From positions 1 to 6,249 of the forward strand of contig JAYSYZ010000315.1 in NCBI GenBank assembly GCA_043727195.1: a stretch of DNA of 6,249 nt, read 5' to 3'. Shown here piece after piece: positions 1-5,678 of this stretch. Below the pieces are notes generated by a model, which saw nothing but the letters and a program-made list of their open reading frames with translations, did no database searches and had not been told where the DNA came from. How positions within the stretch are numbered: position 1 is the stretch's first letter; every line of letters starts with the position of its first letter. The translations under genes were made by a program, and so were the position numbers. This stretch comes from JAUYQR01 sp043727195. Lineage in GTDB: Bacteria > Pseudomonadota > Alphaproteobacteria > Rhodobacterales > Rhodobacteraceae.

Positions 1-149
1 CCGAATTTGTCGGTGATTTCCTTCAGCGCCGCCGGGTCGCGGCGGTTGACGGCCACCAGATCGACCGTCGGGTCAGCCAGAAGCGACGGGATATAGACCT
101 GCACGCCCCACCAGCCTGCGCCCAGAACGGCTATGCGGGCTTTACGCAC
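1..149 (-). CDS. Gfo/Idh/MocA-family NAD(P)-dependent oxidoreductase, N-terminal fragment (runs off the left edge)
   Basis: Partial gene: only the first 49 codons are in the window. Read from a GTG at 149, the product begins VRKARIAVLGAGWWG and continues to a segment LVAVNRRDP. This is the N-terminal Rossmann fold typical of Gfo/Idh/MocA enzymes: beta strand 1, a GxGxxG dinucleotide-binding loop (GAGWWG, residues 10-15), a helix, then beta strand 2 (LVAVNRR, about 31-37). Known members oxidise or reduce sugars, inositols and sugar derivatives with NAD(P). The catalytic domain lies outside the window, so the substrate cannot be read. The GTG start is chosen because a strong Shine-Dalgarno (GGGAGGTG at 154-161) sits 4 bases upstream of it. 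The start overlaps the end of the regulator gene by 8 nt, which points to co-transcription as the last visible gene of the transporter operon. The family call is firm; the specific function is unknown. Confidence 0.85.
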   Translation of the reverse strand, partial: MRKARIAVLGAGWWGVQVYIPSLLADPTVDLVAVNRRDPAALKEITDKF

Positions 150-870
150 CTGTCACCTCCCGCAGCGCGGTTCTGACGTTGACCATGTGCTGGCGCATCG
201 CGCGCTGGGCGGCGGAGGCGTCACGCGCCTGCAGGGCGGCGAGGATGATCTGGTGATCCTCGATCGATTGCTGGCGGATCGACTTGCGTTTCTGAAAGGC
301 CTGGCGGCCCTGATCGCCCAGAACCTGAAGAAGCTTGCCAAAGCGGGAGAGAAAATCGTTGCCGGACGCCTCGAGGATCGTCTTGTGAAACTCCACATCG
401 GTGTCGTGAAACAGGTCGGCATCTTCGGGGTCGGTGACCTGTGCTGCGACCAGAGTGGCAAGGCGCGCAAGGGCGGTGTCCGTCAGCCGTTCTGCGGCAA
501 GGCTTGCCAGCATGGGTTCAAAATGGATGCGGGCGTCGAAAAGCTCGGCCATGTTCTGCGCATTCAGCGACACAAAGAAATCAAGCGGCGCGAGCAATTC
601 CTCGGCATTCAGCGCGGTGACGTAGACGCCGCCGCCATGGCGGATTTCCAGCACGCCCAGAATGGAAAGGGCGCGCAATGCCTCGCGCACGGTGGGGCGG
701 CTGACGTCAAGCTGATCGGCAAGGTCACGTTCGGACGGCAGCTTGTCACCAGCCGAAAGGTGGCCGGTCTTGACCAGATCAAGGATGCGCTGGACGACCA
801 TTTCCGACACGGATTTCTTGCCGATGGGATCGGACAGGGTTTTGATCAGCCTGAGTTTCGGTTGTTTCAT
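142..870 (-). CDS. GntR-family transcriptional regulator, FadR subfamily (FCD ligand-binding domain)
   Basis: A 242-residue cytoplasmic repressor-type protein of normal length for the FadR subfamily. Residues about 20-85 form the winged helix-turn-helix: SAGDKLPSERDLADQL (39-54), then DVSRPTVREALRAL (55-68), then the wing EIRHGGGVYV (75-84). Residues about 105-235 form the all-helical FCD domain. The four residues that usually bind metal in FCD proteins are present: Asp112 (FDAR), His162 (EFHKTI), His206 (EDHQII) and His228 (RQHM). The effector pocket is therefore probably intact, and the effector is likely a sugar acid or other small carboxylate or polyol. The start codon overlaps the upstream permease stop as ATGA, with GAGGG in front as a Shine-Dalgarno. 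Being the fifth gene of the transporter operon, it would be autoregulated. I infer that it binds the two FadR-like sites at 5519-5534 and 5644-5659. The family is certain; the effector is unknown. Confidence 0.95.
   Translation of the reverse strand: MKQPKLRLIKTLSDPIGKKSVSEMVVQRILDLVKTGHLSAGDKLPSERDLADQLDVSRPTVREALRALSILGVLEIRHGGGVYVTALNAEELLAPLDFFVSLNAQNMAELFDARIHFEPMLASLAAERLTDTALARLATLVAAQVTDPEDADLFHDTDVEFHKTILEASGNDFLSRFGKLLQVLGDQGRQAFQKRKSIRQQSIEDHQIILAALQARDASAAQRAMRQHMVNVRTALREVTGA
154..161 (-). promoter_or_regulatory. Ribosome binding site for the GTG-started oxidoreductase
   Basis: Read on the minus strand this is GGGAGGTG, followed by ACAG and then the GTG at 149. It is a strong match to the anti-Shine-Dalgarno and lies inside the last codons of the regulator gene. 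No ATG is available nearby in this frame, so this site decides the GTG start. Confidence 0.7.
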
Positions 871-1832
871 CGCACCCTCGCCATCAGGCGTTGCCCCGTT
901 TCGCGGATGATCGGAACCATGACCGACAGGATCAAAAGCACCCCCAGGAGGCCGGTCTGGATATGCCCGGTGATGTTGGCAAGCGCCATGCCGTTGCGCA
1001 GGGCCAGGACGATCAGGATGGCAAGAATGGTGCCCGACATGGTGCCTGCGCCGCCAAAGATGCTGACGCCGCCAAGCAGAACCATGGTAATGATGTCCAG
1101 TTCGAACCCGTTGGCAATATCGCCGCGCACTGCGCCGACACGGGCAGCAAAGAGAAGGCCGGCAAGCGCCGAGATGACGCCGGAGGCGATGAAGATCTTT
1201 GCCTTTACGACGCGCACATCGAGGCCGGAATATTCGGCCACCGCCCGGTTCGCACCGATGAAATAGACCTTGCGGCCAAAGGCAGTGCGCTGCAGCAGAA
1301 GCGTGGCGAGGATGGCGAGGATCACGAAAAGCAGGATCGCGAAGGTGACCGGTCCCACCAGCCCGGCCTGACCCAGCCGATCAAACCAGTCGGGGAAATC
1401 GCTGATGCCGCGATCTTCGACCAGCACCCGGGCAAAGCCGCGGAAGGCAATCATCGTGGCGAGCGTCACCACCAGCGAGGGGATGCCAAAACCGACGATC
1501 CAGAATGCATTGAAGGCGCCGCAGGCAAAACCGATGGCCAATGCAAGGCCCACCGCGCCCCCGGCAGGCACGCCCGCCTGCACCAGCCAGCCAAAGGCGC
1601 AGGCGGCAAGGCCCATCACGGAGGCGACAGACAAGTCAATCTCGCCGTTGATGATGACGAAGGTCATCACCAGCGCGACGATGATCTTTTCGACGGAGAG
1701 CTGGAACATGTTGATCTGGTTGCCGGTGGTCAGGAAGACCGGCGAATTCCAGGCATTGACGGCGTAGATCAGGATCAGGACGGCGAAGAGCAGGCCTTCC
1801 CAGCTTGCCAGCAGGGTGCGGAGCCGGGTCAT
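867..1832 (-). CDS. Sugar ABC transporter permease, second subunit (RbsC/LsrD/RhaQ type, CUT2 family)
   Basis: A 321-residue, strongly hydrophobic inner-membrane protein of the branched-chain/ribose permease family (BPD_transp_2). Several membrane segments are visible, for example residues 13-27, 48-62, 92-112, 117-133, 163-181, 213-231 and 294-309. Family motifs are INGEIDLSVASVMG (61-74), the cytoplasmic coupling region FIGANRAVAEYSGLDV (191-206), and LLGGVSIFGGAGTMSG (252-267). It would pair with the permease encoded just upstream to form the membrane channel, driven by the ATPase. Its sequence around VRGDIANGFELDIITMVLLG resembles LsrD more than LsrC. The ATG overlaps the previous stop as ATGA and has a clear GGAGG six bases upstream. 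The gene ends by overlapping the regulator start by 4 nt. The family is certain. The substrate cannot be read from the permease. Confidence 0.95.
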   Translation of the reverse strand: MTRLRTLLASWEGLLFAVLILIYAVNAWNSPVFLTTGNQINMFQLSVEKIIVALVMTFVIINGEIDLSVASVMGLAACAFGWLVQAGVPAGGAVGLALAIGFACGAFNAFWIVGFGIPSLVVTLATMIAFRGFARVLVEDRGISDFPDWFDRLGQAGLVGPVTFAILLFVILAILATLLLQRTAFGRKVYFIGANRAVAEYSGLDVRVVKAKIFIASGVISALAGLLFAARVGAVRGDIANGFELDIITMVLLGGVSIFGGAGTMSGTILAILIVLALRNGMALANITGHIQTGLLGVLLILSVMVPIIRETGQRLMARVR

Positions 1833-2824
1833 GCGCTGCCTCCGGCAGATTTGCGGTGCACAAGGCGACGCATCAGGACAGTATCGGCGGCAACGGCAAG
1901 CAGGATGAGAAGGCCGAGAACGGCCTCGCGCCAGAACTCGGACACCAGATCCCAGCGGACCAGCGAGGTGTCGATCAGGTCGATCAACGCGGCACCGATC
2001 AGCACGCCCAGCACATTGCCCGACCCGCCAAAGATGTTGACCCCGCCAACGACGACCGCGCCGACCGATTTAAGCTCCAGCCCAAGGCCGGCGACCACGG
2101 TGATGTTGCCGAACCGCGACAGGAACATGAACCCGGCAAGACCCGCCAGCGCGCCGGACAGCACGAAGGCAAGAAAGATCGTGCGTCCAACATTGATGCC
2201 CGCAAATGCGGCGGCGTCGGGGTTTGACCCGATGGCAAAGAAGGTTCGTCCGGCACGAAAGCGGGTCAAGACGACATGCGCCGTGAGAACCACAAGGATG
2301 GAAACGACGACGATCCAGCGGATTTGCAGATCACCCACGGTGACGGCGTTCATTGTAGCAAACTCGGTGAGCCAGATTGGAAGACGGTCGGTCGTGATCG
2401 AGGAACCGTCAGAGGATTGCACCAGAATGGAGCGGAAAAGGGCCAATGTGGCCAGTGTCACGATGATCGAGGGCAGGCGAAAGCGCGCGACGAGAAAGCC
2501 GTTCACCGCCCCGAACAGCGCGCCGATCCCGATGGCGAGCAGCGGGACAAGCGGCGGTGGCAGGTTCGGATAGGCGATCAGGATGCCGCCGGTGAAATAG
2601 GCGCTGCACCCGACGACCGATCCGATGGACAGATCGATGTTGCGCGTCAGCACGACGAAGGCCTGGCCAACGGCGATCAGTGCGATGACCGCAACCGAGC
2701 CGGAGATTCGGTTGAACAGGCGGGCGTTCAGGTAGCCGTCGATCTGGGCGGCGAAGAACAGGACGGTGGCGGCGAAGACGCCAAGCAGGACAAGGATGCG
2801 TAGGGTGCCAAGCGGGATGCGCAT
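1829..2824 (-). CDS. Sugar ABC transporter permease, first subunit (RbsC/LsrC/RhaP type, CUT2 family)
   Basis: A 331-residue polytopic inner-membrane protein of the same family as its downstream neighbour but clearly diverged from it. Membrane segments are seen around residues 8-27, 43-60, 91-113, 118-135, 168-186, 214-235, 252-285 and 301-318. Motifs are LTRNIDLSIGSVVG (59-72), as in LsrC and RhaP; FAIGSNPDAAAFAGINV (196-212), the likely ATPase-coupling loop; and VVVGGVNIFGGSGNVLG (257-273). The segment SLVRWDLVSEFWREAVLGLL (287-306) matches the LsrC-type C-terminus, where a tryptophan-rich stretch precedes the last helix. The start overlaps the ATPase stop by one base (TGATG), with TGAGGT placed six bases upstream as the ribosome site, so translation is probably coupled. 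It would form a heterodimeric channel with the second permease. Confidence 0.95.
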   Translation of the reverse strand: MRIPLGTLRILVLLGVFAATVLFFAAQIDGYLNARLFNRISGSVAVIALIAVGQAFVVLTRNIDLSIGSVVGCSAYFTGGILIAYPNLPPPLVPLLAIGIGALFGAVNGFLVARFRLPSIIVTLATLALFRSILVQSSDGSSITTDRLPIWLTEFATMNAVTVGDLQIRWIVVVSILVVLTAHVVLTRFRAGRTFFAIGSNPDAAAFAGINVGRTIFLAFVLSGALAGLAGFMFLSRFGNITVVAGLGLELKSVGAVVVGGVNIFGGSGNVLGVLIGAALIDLIDTSLVRWDLVSEFWREAVLGLLILLAVAADTVLMRRLVHRKSAGGSA

Positions 2825-4332
2825 CAGGCGACCTCAGTCTCGAAATCGGGGGCCGCAACGGCAAGCGCCATGACGGATTCGTCGGTGGCTTCCGCGCCGT
2901 TGAAAGCGCCCACAATGCGGCCTTCGCGCATGACGAGGATGCGGTCGGCCAAAGACAGAACTTCGGGCAGGTCGGATGAAATGATGATGATGGCCACCCC
3001 TTCGGCTGCGAGAGTGCGCAGGATCTGATGCACCTCGGCCTTGGCACCGACGTCGATGCCGCGGGTGGGTTCATCGACGATCAGCAAGCGCGGTCTGGTG
3101 TTCAGCCATTTTGCCAGCATCACCTTTTGCTGGTTGCCGCCCGACAGGGTGCCGACGGGAACGGTCAGATTGGCGGCCTTGATGTTCAGCTTCTGGCGGA
3201 AGGCTTGCGCATCGGTCAGTTCGCGCAGCCGGTCCAGCCAGCCGAAGCGGCCGGTGTATTTCGGCAGCATCGGCAAAGTGATGTTGGCGGTGATGCCTTC
3301 GGTCAGGGCAAGCCCCAGCTTGCGGCGGTCTTCGGAGACATAGGCGATGCCCAGCGCCTGTGCCTCGGCCGGGGTGCGGAGGGTGACGGGCTTGCCGTCG
3401 ATTTCCACGGTGCCAGAGGTGGCGGGCGCGACACCGAAGAGGGCAAGGCCAACATCGGTGCGGCGGGCGCCGACGAGACCGGAAAAGCAGACGATTTCCC
3501 CACGGTTTACCGTGAAGGAGACACCGCGGAATGCGCCGGTTCTGGCAAGATCAGAGACTTTCAGGATCATTTCGCCGGTGTCCCTAGACGGTTCCCGCGC
3601 AAAGCGCCCGGCCATGTCGCGACCGACCATCTCGGCGATCATCGAGGCTTGGGTGACCTCGGCCACCGGACGGGTGGAGATGTGTCTGCCGTCGCGCATC
3701 ACGGTCACGGTATCGGCGAGGGCGAAGATTTCCTCAAGCCGGTGCGAGATGTAAAGGACGGCGACGCCCTGATCGCGCAGCGCGCGGGCGATGCCGAACA
3801 GGCGCTTGACCTCGTGATCCGACAGCGAGGCGGAAGGTTCGTCCATGATCAGGACACGGACGTTGAGGGAAATGGCGCGGGCGATTTCCACGGTTTGCTG
3901 TTCGGCGAGGGTAAGTTCAGAGGCCGCGCGGCGTGGATCAAGGCTGACACCCAGCCGGGCGATCATCGCAGCGGCCTGATCGTTCAGGGCGGACCAGTTG
4001 ATCAGGGCCGGTCGGTTCTGGTGGCTTATGAAGATGTTTTCGGCGACCGAAAGATCGGGAAAGACCATCGGTTCCTGATAGATCGCAGCGATGCCTGCAC
4101 GCTGGGCGGCGGCGGTACCGCGGAAGGCGGCAGGCTGGCCATCCACCAGAATTTCGCCGCTGTCGGGCTGGTAGATGCCGGTCATCGTCTTGATCAGTGT
4201 TGATTTCCCCGCGCCGTTTTCACCGACAAGCGCGTGAATCCGGCCAGCCACGAGTTGCAGTGAAAAGCCCGACAGGGCCGCTGTGCCGCCGAAGCTTTTC
4301 GAGATGTCGCGCATGTCGAGAACGGGGGGCAT
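2824..4332 (-). CDS. Sugar ABC transporter ATP-binding protein with two nucleotide-binding domains (RbsA/RhaT/LsrA type)
   Basis: A 502-residue fused double ATPase, the usual length for the CUT2 family, which energises sugar import at the inner face of the membrane. NBD1: Walker A GENGAGKST (37-45), Q-loop Gln86 (IYQEP), a non-canonical signature TLAEQQ (141-146) as is usual in this family, Walker B VLIMDEPSASL (160-170), and H-loop His197 (ISHRLEE). NBD2 (from about 255): a degenerate Walker A, GLVGARRTDV (285-294), lacking the lysine; a canonical signature LSGGNQQKV (396-404); Walker B LLIVDEPTRGIDVG (416-429); and Ser/Asp (ISSDLPEV, 451-458) in place of the H-loop histidine. ATP is thus probably hydrolysed mainly at the composite site of NBD1 Walker A with the NBD2 signature. 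The Shine-Dalgarno is weak (AGAAAG). A strong hairpin separates this gene from the binding-protein gene, so it is likely made at a lower level than the binding protein. The family is certain; the sugar is not. Confidence 0.96.
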   Translation of the reverse strand: MPPVLDMRDISKSFGGTAALSGFSLQLVAGRIHALVGENGAGKSTLIKTMTGIYQPDSGEILVDGQPAAFRGTAAAQRAGIAAIYQEPMVFPDLSVAENIFISHQNRPALINWSALNDQAAAMIARLGVSLDPRRAASELTLAEQQTVEIARAISLNVRVLIMDEPSASLSDHEVKRLFGIARALRDQGVAVLYISHRLEEIFALADTVTVMRDGRHISTRPVAEVTQASMIAEMVGRDMAGRFAREPSRDTGEMILKVSDLARTGAFRGVSFTVNRGEIVCFSGLVGARRTDVGLALFGVAPATSGTVEIDGKPVTLRTPAEAQALGIAYVSEDRRKLGLALTEGITANITLPMLPKYTGRFGWLDRLRELTDAQAFRQKLNIKAANLTVPVGTLSGGNQQKVMLAKWLNTRPRLLIVDEPTRGIDVGAKAEVHQILRTLAAEGVAIIIISSDLPEVLSLADRILVMREGRIVGAFNGAEATDESVMALAVAAPDFETEVA

Positions 4333-4364
4333 TGCGGCGCTTTCTGGGGCGTTCAGGGTGTGGG

Positions 4365-4398
4365 TGGCCAGCCCCCCGGGGAGGGGGAGGGCTGGCCA
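4365..4398 (-). terminator. Intergenic hairpin between binding-protein and ATPase genes (partial attenuator or RNA-stabilising stem)
   Basis: The arms TGGCCAGCCC (4365-4374) and GGGCTGGCCA (4389-4398) pair perfectly over 10 bp. After one mismatch a further 2 bp can form, around a C/G-rich loop. The stem begins 17 nt past the stop of the binding-protein gene. No T-run follows it on the transcribed strand, so it is not a canonical intrinsic terminator. In binding-protein-dependent operons such stems commonly protect the 3' end of the upstream message or reduce read-through, giving more binding protein than membrane components. The structure is seen directly; the role is inferred. Confidence 0.7.
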
Positions 4399-4415
4399 TC
4401 GAGCCGGGGCGAAGA

Positions 4416-5453
4416 TCAGTTCGCGGCGGCTTCGACGTTGTCTTTGTTATACACGGTGAAGGGGCCCATCAGGATGCGTTTGGTACCGGCGCGGCCGGGA
4501 TCTTCCTCGATCGTGAAGTCACCCATGCGGCCTGCATTGAACGTCTCGCCAATGTCGCCTTTGATCTTGCCGGTCGCCAGCATGTAGGAGGTGTAATAGG
4601 TCAGATACCCCAGATCGACGAAGGACCAGAGCGCAAATTCCGGCGCGCAGCCGTTCATCGTGTAGCTGACCATTTCCGCCGGCAGACCAAGGCCGGACAC
4701 CTTGACCTTTTCGCACAGCCCCTCGTCCTGCATCGCCTTGGCGGATGCCTGGATGCCGACCGTGGTGGGCGACATGATGAGCTTGAGGTTCGGGTGGCTG
4801 TCAACCAGCGCCAGCGCCCGGTTATAGCTGACTTCGGACTGATCGTCGCCGTAGACGGTATCGACCAGCTTGATCCCCGCGTATTTCGGGTCTTTCAGCG
4901 CCTCTTCCATCGCGGCGATCCAGGCATTCTGGTTGGCCGCATCCGGCGTGGCGGACAGCACGGCAAATTCGCCCTCGCCGCCCATGATCGACAGCGCCAT
5001 GTCGGCCATCACCACGCCGATGGACCCGAAATCGACCTGCGCCACAAAGACGGTTTCGCCCTTGCCCGACGGGATCGGGCTGTCCCAGGTCACGATCTTG
5101 GTGCCGGCGGCCTGCGCCGCCTCTGCCGCCGGGGCAATCTGGTCTCCGGCGTTGTTCGACAACATCACGACTGCCTGACCTTGCGATCCGGCGGTCGTCA
5201 CAATCTCGATCTGACCCGCGACCGAATTTTCCGGGGTCGGGCCGGTATAAAGCAGGGTGCCAGTGTTGCCGAGTTCGGCATGTGCTTCTTCAGCGCCGCG
5301 GTTGGCCTGATCGAACGGCAGGATGCCGAGGAACTTGGGCAAAAGAACCATGTTCGCGGCGCCGCCCTTCTCGGCCATCATCGTCTCGGCATTTGCCGCA
5401 GCGCCGAACAAGGCGGCGCAAATGGCCAGCGTGGATACTGTCAGATGTTTCAT
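4416..5453 (-). CDS. Periplasmic sugar ABC transporter substrate-binding protein (RhaS/LsrB-like, periplasmic binding protein type 1)
   Basis: A 345-residue precursor. Residues 1-22 are a Sec signal peptide: Lys2 and His3, a hydrophobic core LAICAALFGAAA, and ANA before a likely cut at Ala22/Glu23. The mature protein is the two-lobed type 1 periplasmic fold. Recognisable stretches are PKFLGILPFDQANRGAEEA (39-57), GPTPENSVAGQIEIV (71-85), KIVTWDSPIPSGKG (119-132), ATPDAANQNAWIAAMEEAL (168-186), SPTTVGIQASAKA (228-240), and EFALWSFVDLGYLTYY (272-287). These place it in the rhamnose/AI-2 binding-protein group. Against LsrB's AI-2 ligands (K35, D116, D166, Q167, P220, A222, recalled from the literature), four match: K40, D124, Q175, P229. 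Two differ: N174 and T231. The pattern looks more like RhaS than LsrB. The ATG at 5453 is chosen over an upstream in-frame ATG at 5546 because it has a strong ribosome site and a proper signal peptide. It is the first gene of the transporter operon. The substrate is unproven. Confidence 0.93.
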   Translation of the reverse strand: MKHLTVSTLAICAALFGAAANAETMMAEKGGAANMVLLPKFLGILPFDQANRGAEEAHAELGNTGTLLYTGPTPENSVAGQIEIVTTAGSQGQAVVMLSNNAGDQIAPAAEAAQAAGTKIVTWDSPIPSGKGETVFVAQVDFGSIGVVMADMALSIMGGEGEFAVLSATPDAANQNAWIAAMEEALKDPKYAGIKLVDTVYGDDQSEVSYNRALALVDSHPNLKLIMSPTTVGIQASAKAMQDEGLCEKVKVSGLGLPAEMVSYTMNGCAPEFALWSFVDLGYLTYYTSYMLATGKIKGDIGETFNAGRMGDFTIEEDPGRAGTKRILMGPFTVYNKDNVEAAAN

Positions 5454-5462
5454 TGAATGACG

Positions 5463-5469
5463 TCCTCCC
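5463..5469 (-). promoter_or_regulatory. Ribosome binding site of the binding-protein gene
   Basis: Reads GGGAGGA on the minus strand, nine bases before the ATG at 5453. It fixes the start of the binding protein. The in-frame ATG at 5546 would instead put 31 unrelated residues before the signal peptide. Confidence 0.75.
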
Positions 5470-5518
5470 AAGGTGTTTTGCAGAACCGGACAGGCTCCTC
5501 CGCGCCGGCTAAGCAGAT

Positions 5519-5534
5519 ATTGGCCTGACCACTT
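5519..5534. promoter_or_regulatory. Candidate FadR-type operator, site 1 (transporter side)
   Basis: ATTGGCCTGACCACTT contains the near-palindrome TGGCCTGACCA (5521-5531), which differs at one position from the classical FadR-type core TGGTCNGACCA (recalled consensus). It lies 65 bp upstream of the binding-protein ATG, where a promoter or start of transcription would be expected. The reverse complement of site 2 matches it at 13 of 16 positions, and at 10 of 11 in the core. The likely binder is the FadR-subfamily regulator encoded at 142-870; this is an inference. Confidence 0.55.
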
Positions 5535-5564
5535 TTGTATTTGCAACGTTTATTTACCTGTCTG
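5534..5564 (-). promoter_or_regulatory. Possible promoter of the transporter operon (weak match)
   Basis: On the minus strand a CAGACA (5559-5564) could serve as -35 and a TACAAA (5534-5539) as -10, four of six matches each, but with a long 19-bp spacer. The region is the most AT-rich part of the intergenic space. If used, transcription would begin inside operator site 1, a natural arrangement for repression. The match is poor and other choices are possible. Confidence 0.2.
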
Positions 5565-5608
5565 GGAACTGACATTTGCCTTCTGAGGGGGCAAAGCGGA
5601 AATTTTGC

Positions 5609-5637
5609 TTGATTTGTCGCGGTCGCAACAACAAAGT
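5609..5637 (+). promoter_or_regulatory. Possible promoter of the divergent isomerase gene (weak match)
   Basis: TTGATT (5609-5614) and CAAAGT (5632-5637) are separated by 17 bp. The -35 matches four of six positions and the -10 only three of six. Transcription would start close to operator site 2, mirroring the other side. Offered only as the best candidate seen. Confidence 0.15.
5614..5631. repeat. 18-bp imperfect dyad in the divergent intergenic region
   Basis: TTGTCGCGGTCGCAACAA is an inverted repeat with 8-base arms and one mismatched pair (TTGT/ACAA outer, GCG/CGC inner). It lies between the two FadR-like sites and does not share their core. It could be an operator for a second regulator outside the window, or chance in GC-rich DNA. 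Confidence 0.35.
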
Positions 5638-5643
5638 TCGTGA

Positions 5644-5659
5644 ATTGGTAAGGCCACTT
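5644..5659. promoter_or_regulatory. Candidate FadR-type operator, site 2 (isomerase side)
   Basis: ATTGGTAAGGCCACTT holds TGGTAAGGCCA (5646-5656). Its reverse complement, TGGCCTTACCA, is identical to the site 1 core at 10 of 11 positions. In direct orientation the two 16-mers agree at 12 of 16. It ends 19 bp before the isomerase ATG, so a bound repressor would block early transcription of that gene. The centres of the two sites are 125 bp apart, close to twelve helical turns. Confidence 0.5.
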
Positions 5660-5678
5660 ATCCCAAAGGTGCAGGACG

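Noticed and set aside
891..2573. Long plus-strand open frame of 560 codons across both permease genes, and similar plus-strand frames at 133-1266, 3028-4203 and 4197-5456
   Set aside because: They lie antisense to genes with full family motifs, are highly charged, low-complexity translations without recognisable domains, and are typical antisense shadows in GC-rich DNA.
4365..4398. Reading the hairpin as a full intrinsic terminator ending the binding-protein operon
   Set aside because: There is no T-run after the stem on the minus strand, and the ATPase and permeases downstream lack another obvious promoter.
867..5453. Calling the locus a true lsr (AI-2) or rha (rhamnose) operon with those gene symbols
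   Set aside because: The receptor departs from LsrB at two ligand positions, and no lsr or rha catabolic or regulatory partner is in view. Only family-level similarity is supported.
5454..5546. Upstream in-frame ATG at 5546 that would lengthen the binding protein by 31 residues
   Set aside because: It would bury the Sec signal peptide, the added residues look like translated leader, and the strong ribosome site points to 5453. It would also place operator site 1 inside the coding region.
5594..5610. AAGC...GCTT imperfect palindrome as a LacI-type operator
   Set aside because: Only four outer and two inner pairs match and the centre lacks the CG typical of LacI-family sites, so it is within chance expectation.
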